Shown here in pieces: positions 59,056 to 64,000 of a DNA stretch of 64,000 nucleotides. This DNA is from Rhodocollybia butyracea (Eukaryota > Basidiomycota > Agaricomycetes > Agaricales > Omphalotaceae): assembly GCA_015501585.1 (NCBI GenBank), contig JADNRY010000003.1:310001-374000 (forward strand), read 5' to 3'. The stretch's first letter is position 1; each line of letters opens with the position of its first letter. Made by a program: the position numbers and the translations under genes. Under the pieces are notes generated by a model that was not told the DNA's origin, did no database searches, and saw only the letters and a list, made by a program, of their open reading frames with translations.

Positions 59056-62000
59056 TCACAAGTCTTCCAATACATTTCCACTTTTGCTACTGCGCTCTCT
59101 TTCTTTGCGTGCCCTGACTATCTTTTCGATCGCAATGTTCAACGCCCACACCCAAACGTCCCGCTCCAGTTTGCTTCGTGTTCGGAAAATTGCAAACTTT
59201 CTCTTGACGTTTAGAGGCGGACCATCCGTCGCGATCGACTGAGCATCCGAAGACGACGCTGTAGCTGGAGCTTTTGTATACCAAACGACGAACAACCTTT
59301 CCTCTTCCTGGTCATCTGTTTCAAGTCCGTCCGCGTATCTCCTTGGGACGTTAGAGGCGTCAGGATTGATTTCGCCCGTAGGAAGCATCTGAGAAGCCAA
59401 ATAGCCTGAAGTAACATAGGCATTCACGAGACTGATCTTCTTTTTCGCAGAGCTATGCAGAATAGATTTCGGAGAGACACGGAAATGTATTAGGTATTCG
59501 GGCAAGAGGACCAGGTCGACCAGCCTGAATTAGGATCATCAATACGCGAATGTTTTGAAATCGTGTCTCTTACCCATACTGCCCCCGAAGCCCTCTGTGC
59601 ATGAAAACTTTTCCGCCTTTGATGATTGGTTTGCACCCCTCGGTAACACACCAGTTGAAGATGGAGCCCAGAGCCGGAACGGCCGAAGGATCGACAGGTG
59701 ATTCCGCGTATGGTGTCCTGTTCACTTCGGCGTAAGTATGAGGTGTAATTAGTGGCCGAGATATCTGTGCGAGTTCCATTTCCTCCGTGGCATCTAAACG
59801 GTGCTTTATCTTCCAGTAATGCACGAGGGCCTGCAGTTTCTCTACCCATTCAATGCAGACCGGGCACGAGTAGGCCTCGAACCGAATGACATGGCCATTC
59901 TTGAGTAACAATTCGAACGACCTCCTCATCTTGAGCTGTTTATCTTGGCCTGCTTCTCCCCCCACGTCCTCTCGATCTGCCTCGCTTATCTCTTGCACAA
60001 CGATCTCCTGAATCTCATCTCCTTCCTTCAGGTCGTGCATATGCTGCATAACAGGATGGTTTGCTCTTCGAACAATCAAGATTGATCTTAAATCTATGAC
60101 ACCTGTGGCATCCAAAACTTGTCGGACACCACGAATGATTTCGGATGTACGCAGCTGCGAGTTTGGTAAAGGAGATGGTGGATGAGGGTCTGATGAGTTT
60201 AGGACGAAAAGGTTACCCCCTTGGCTGGAGAGGTAGAGTGCCTGCTTGGTATTAGTGTTAGGTTTGATACGATCCACATATCCCTCGATAGCTGGAGGCT
60301 CAACAAGACGAGTGCCATCCTTTCGGTGAACGAAGCCTGGATGGTGAGGAGCTAGTCGGAGTTCTAGGTGCGCAGTACTAGACTACAGGGAGATAGGTCA
60401 GAGATAGGTCAGCACAGAAGGGTGGCAGCTGAGTGAACTAACTACCTGTTTCAAAGCTAACCCACAGAGAACTGCCCAGTCTCTCGGCAATCCATCCACG
60501 TCATCATTAAGCCAAATCCAATCTAAAAATGAGCCTTCGCGCCAACAAAGCTGTAGGGCATTCCCCTCCGCGAGCTGTCCTTCAATAAGATACTTAAAGT
60601 CTGGAACTTCCCGAAGCGACTGTATACAGAGAGCGACGAGGTTGTCTTTACTGAAAATCTTGTACGTTTGAGTGATGTCCACATTACCAGGCATGTCAAT
60701 TTTCAGCTTGCTGTCCAGACGTGGGTTCCAGATTTCGACGACTGGAGGAAGTAGTCCTCCGCGATGTCTCCTGCATGTGTCGGGAATAAGCAGGGGAGTT
60801 TGTAGCAGGTAGTAGGGACATTACCAAAGTTGCCATATCCAATCATAAGCACGGCTACGACTCATTGGCTTGAAGATGAATAGGTTAGACCCATCTTTTG
60901 AGGATTGAATAGTCCACTTCATATCAACGGGATGAAAGCGTCGAGAAGTGGGGCTACAGGTTATACAGAATGTGAGGTCCACAAACGAGTAAAGGAATAG
61001 ACGGGTCCTCGCTTCCTTCAAAGGAATAATGAAAGCAAGGCGTTTGTGGCCTGTGAACCATTCTTTGCCGGGCAATGTCTAGAGTCTGTGAAAATCGCGC
61101 ATTCAACAAAATTGATGAGTTCGCTCACGTAGTTGTCGTATATCTCGATGCGATCCATACGCCAAACAACTAGAAACTCGCTCCTGGCCTCGTACTTCAA
61201 ATCACGAGTGACGCGATGGACTGATTCGTCGAAGTGAGAGAATACATTCACATCCTCGGCGTTGTATACGCTGACCAGCATTCTGTCTTCAGTATCCGTC
61301 CGTCATTAGTAAAAGAGGATAGAAGTCTGTGAGCTCACCTCTCATGACGACATCACCCCGAGGCACTGGATCGTCGCTCGTAGCAAGGCTCATAGCACCG
61401 GCGCTTGTACCGCTCACATCTGTACCAGTTCGTTCCAACACTTCGGTGGGCGATGCCGGTGGAATAGAGCTGCTGCTTCCTACCGGCGATAGGTCGTAGC
61501 GTACGACTTTCTTGCCTTTACTGTGTGAACCATTAGAGCGAGTGAACGAAGGCAGCTTTATAATGGAATGACGCGTGGGTTCTGGCTGTGGTTGGCTTGG
61601 TCCAGAGTCATGTTGCCGAGATATAGAGGGGTGGAGGAGACCAGTGCTCGAAGACGGAGTTAGTACACGAGAAGCTTCTCCTTCTGGAACCGATATTCCA
61701 GTGGGAGAAAGTGGTTGGGCGGCATGTTCCTCGGCGAGCTCTAGCGGAGGAGCAACGGTCTGAGTTTGCTGTTCGTTGGACTGCTCCTCTGGAAAAGAAA
61801 GTGGCTCAGAGAAAGAGTTGAGAGGAACAACAGACGCCGAAGCTTGTGTCGAAGCCCGACTCAACGACATGATGTTTACACCCGCAATAGTCCCGATTTC
61901 AAAAGTGCCTCCAATCCAGTTATTAGCCAGCACGTTTTTGTGCAGGCTAGCACTCGACTTCCCCCGAAGGTGATGTATAGCTTTACCCCATTCACTGTCC

Positions 62001-62335
62001 TTCCAGCGTTGATACATTTCCTCCCTCGTACTTTGCTCTTCGGCTTCTGACCAGTCCTCTTCTCTACCCCCCTCGCCAATGAAGAAACTACGCGCATGGG
62101 TCTTAATAATTTGCATCAATTCCGCGTCGGATTCAGTGCTGCTCATTCTGGTGAGTATGTGTCTTCGTTTGTTTCGTTTCTCAGAAGGTGGTAGAACCTT
62201 CTGTCTTGGCAGTGGCCCCAATAAAAATCTCCTCTGCATATGCACATGTTCAGACTGAGGCGAGGGGTCATCTAGTTTTGAGGCAGAAGTTGTCGCTTCC
62301 GGAGTGGCCGACAGGATACGCGCCGTTGACGCCAT
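59056..62335 (-). CDS. two-PH-domain protein of the Spo71/Mug56 family
   Basis: Start ATG 62335 (MASTARILSATPEATTSASK). The N-terminal conserved part (MSSTESDAELMQIIKTHARS, FFIGEGGREEDWSEAEEQST, WGKAIHHLRGKSSASL; about 62140-61950) resembles the Spo7_2_N region. A Ser/Pro-rich linker (61880-61340) follows, then a conserved middle region (RTDTLY-free; DLKYEARSEFLVVWRMDRIE near 61200). The first PH domain starts EGYVDRIKPNTNTKQALYLS and ends RRSFELLLKNGHVIRFEAYS, CPVCIEWVEKLQALVHYWK. The second PH starts near GGKVFMHRGLRGQYG (59600), with RRYADGLETDDQEEERLFVV, and ends KLERDVWVWALNIAIEKIVR (near 59120). Stop TGA 59056-59058. Yeast Spo71 acts at the prospore membrane with Vps13; whether the basidiomycete protein has a spore-membrane role is inference. 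Confidence 0.7.
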
Positions 62336-62585
62336 GGAATGGTAGAATTAAGGAAGCATTTACTTCCATTGGCATGAGCGCTTCAGAAAAGCGCTCAAGT
62401 TAGGGGACTTTTCTCTTTGGTCTTTTGAAAGATTCCAAATTCTACACTGCAAATTAACAACTAATAAGAACAATGACAAAGTAAGTAAATGAGTGGGGGG
62501 ATTATAAGGATCTGGTTACATATAGTCATTATGGGGCGTATAGATCTTGGTATAGATATGAATATTTCTGAATGGATAGGTAGTA

Positions 62586-64000
62586 TCAGTCCGAGTGATT
62601 CTGAAGCATTTTGCGACTTTCTTTGAAATACTGTTCTGCTTCGGTTCGTTCAAAGCTGTAGTTAAAGTCAGATATAAGCATATCTACTGGAAGAAGAAAA
62701 TGCTTACGCGATTTTCTTCCCTAAAAGCCAGCCAGAGAATTGTTAGTGTGCGAAACCAAGGTAGCACAAGTGGCTTACCTTTCGTGTGCATATCAGGCTC
62801 CCTTAAAGCAAACGGATTTACATCCGTCTTAGCATCGAGGTTAGCTAAACTGTGGTTAACGAAGCGATGTGTGGTTTCGTCCGAACGGACGGCATAGATT
62901 ACGTCTAGCATTTTGGCGTTGGGTTCGAGACGCCAGTAGTCAATTGCAATTTGAGGCGCTGGTTTATCAGACCTGAAAACTTGAAATGAGGGCATTTCCC
63001 TGGTGAATGACATTCACATACCATTCCGGAACCCGACCAGCTTCGATCTCTTTGATACACTTGGTACTAAGGTGCCAGTCAAATGAAAGGTGAGGTCCAA
63101 AAAAAAAGTTGGACTTACTATGTAAGAACTGCCTCTTCTTCAAGATGTCCGACGAATCGGTGACAGGCACGAGGCGAGATGAGGTAGAAAAAGACTGGAC
63201 GATCGCAGTTGAAAACATAGTACAAGTGAAAAGAGATGTGACATACAAAACAAATTATAAAATACACCTTGCGCTCCGAGTATTATCGCTCGAAAGAAGA
63301 TGGACGGATTACGTAGTGTCATAAAAGTCCTATGTTAGGATAAGAAGACAAAATAACACAATGGTTAGAGCACGCACATCAAATGCATTCGTTCATTCTC
63401 AGCTTCTTCTAGACAGGTATGAATCCTGTATCAAAAGTGAGTTCTATCATAGTGGCTGGAACGAGCAAGCATACCAGCCATTATCGCGACGCTGGAACAG
63501 ACAGGTTGATTGCAAAGAATGGTGCATGGCAAGGAAAACATACCATAAGTCGCAAGCTTTGAAGATGTCGAAGCGTTGCCGCTACCATCCCCGGAACACC
63601 CGCGATGGATTCCAGGAAAAGAATTCGCTGGTTAAAGTTCGTTAACACTATGTCGATTTCGATTCCGTCCGACATACTTGCAGCCATTGTTTATCGTCTA
63701 AGACGTAACCCTCTTTTCGCAGCTGCTCAAGAGTCATATCCTCCCCGGGAGGTATTTTCTTGTGTTTATAACCCGACACAAGATCGTACCCCCATCTTAA
63801 GTGGTGTTTATTTATCATTAACAAACTGTTCGTGAAAGAGCGATCCAGCCGATATACGCACCGGGAAATCTTTACCAGGTTTATAGCCAGCTTGTCAGAA
63901 AAACAGGTTGCATCTCGGTGTAGTACCTGGAAATGTATCAGTCGACATCGCGAGCGATACAAGATCAAAAATCTTACCTCAACCTGGCGCATTTCGTCAG
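62586..64000 (-). CDS. alternative oxidase, mitochondrial (5' end outside the window)
   Basis: Cyanide-insensitive diiron ubiquinol oxidase of the inner membrane. The gene enters from the right edge with EDMTLEQLRKEGYVLDDKQW (about 63760-63700), followed by FLESIAGVPGMVAATLRHLQ (near 63640-63570; the E-x6-MV-x3-RH region with iron ligands). Next come the WxxxLxxEAENERxHL-type segment near 63490-63350 and FFRAIILGAQGVFYNLFCMS (near 63300-63250). Later pieces are CIKEIEAGRVPEW (near 63060), YWRLEPNAKMLDVIYAVRSD, ETTHRFVNHSLANLD (ExxH iron ligands, near 62870-62830) and NPFALREPDMHTKG. The last exon is TEAEQYFKESRKMLQNHSD with TGA at 62586-62588. Fungal AOX genes are typically induced when cytochrome respiration is blocked; no regulatory site is visible here because the promoter is off the window. 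Presequence not seen. Confidence 0.93.

Noticed and set aside
62900..62940. GGTTCGAGACGCC resembling a tRNA B-box
   Set aside because: Lies inside the alternative oxidase coding exon (RLEPNAKML) with no matching A-box or cloverleaf. No tRNA or rRNA gene was recognised anywhere in the window.

Overview
This is a nuclear contig from a filamentous basidiomycete, most likely a mushroom-forming agaricomycete. The genes are packed closely on both strands and are cut by many introns of about 45-70 bases with GT...AG ends. The gene set is fungal: alternative oxidase, IML2, a Zn2Cys6 factor, a Spo71-like PH protein, Utp3 and an RNAi-type RdRP. A retroelement of the DIRS/PAT class also fits. Species cannot be told from the sequence alone.

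Layout. From 1 to 4.2 kb lies the N-terminal part of an ABCC-type ABC transporter (minus strand, runs off the left edge). From 4.3 to 9.5 kb are Utp3/Sas10, a UPF0390 protein, complex I subunit NDUFA9 and Tom22. From 9.7 to 18 kb are three probable regulatory genes: a Zn2Cys6 factor, a USP-domain protein and a CENP-B/Tc5-type HTH protein. A 2.7-kb gap without a recognised gene follows. From 20.7 to 37.6 kb come a METTL7-like methyltransferase, a small membrane protein, IML2, a zinc alcohol dehydrogenase, an Rsc8/Swi3 subunit, a FAD amine-oxidase-like protein, isocitrate lyase and Alg7. From 37.7 to 39.3 kb a SET-domain gene and Tad3 lie in tandem in one reading frame, only 39 bases apart. Nse2 (39.6-40.9 kb) and an RNA-dependent RNA polymerase (41.1-45.3 kb) converge on an 18-bp minisatellite. 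A multi-pass membrane protein lies at 46.4-47.7 kb.

The accessory part runs from 47.7 to 58.1 kb. It holds a 189-bp MITE-like hairpin and a 6.08-kb tyrosine-recombinase retrotransposon at 49,378-55,455 with split direct repeats (A1-ORFs-B1A2-B2). Both repeat pairs look identical by eye, yet the Gag and recombinase frames are broken. After it come a 90-bp inverted repeat and decayed coding sequence, including an FG-nucleoporin-like remnant. Ordinary genes resume at 58.3 kb: mitochondrial ribosomal protein uS12m, a two-PH-domain Spo71/Mug56-like protein, and alternative oxidase (minus strand, runs off the right edge).

Several genes act in mitochondria (NDUFA9, Tom22, uS12m, AOX, IML2), but they are scattered and do not form a cluster. 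The most unusual observations are the in-frame SET/Tad3 tandem pair, the split-direct-repeat retroelement with identical repeats but interrupted ORFs, a probable 6-base microexon that completes a zinc cluster, and a Gly/Ser/Arg/His hexapeptide-repeat frame that stays open past the RdRP stop. All splice sites were read by eye, so exon boundaries are approximate unless stated.
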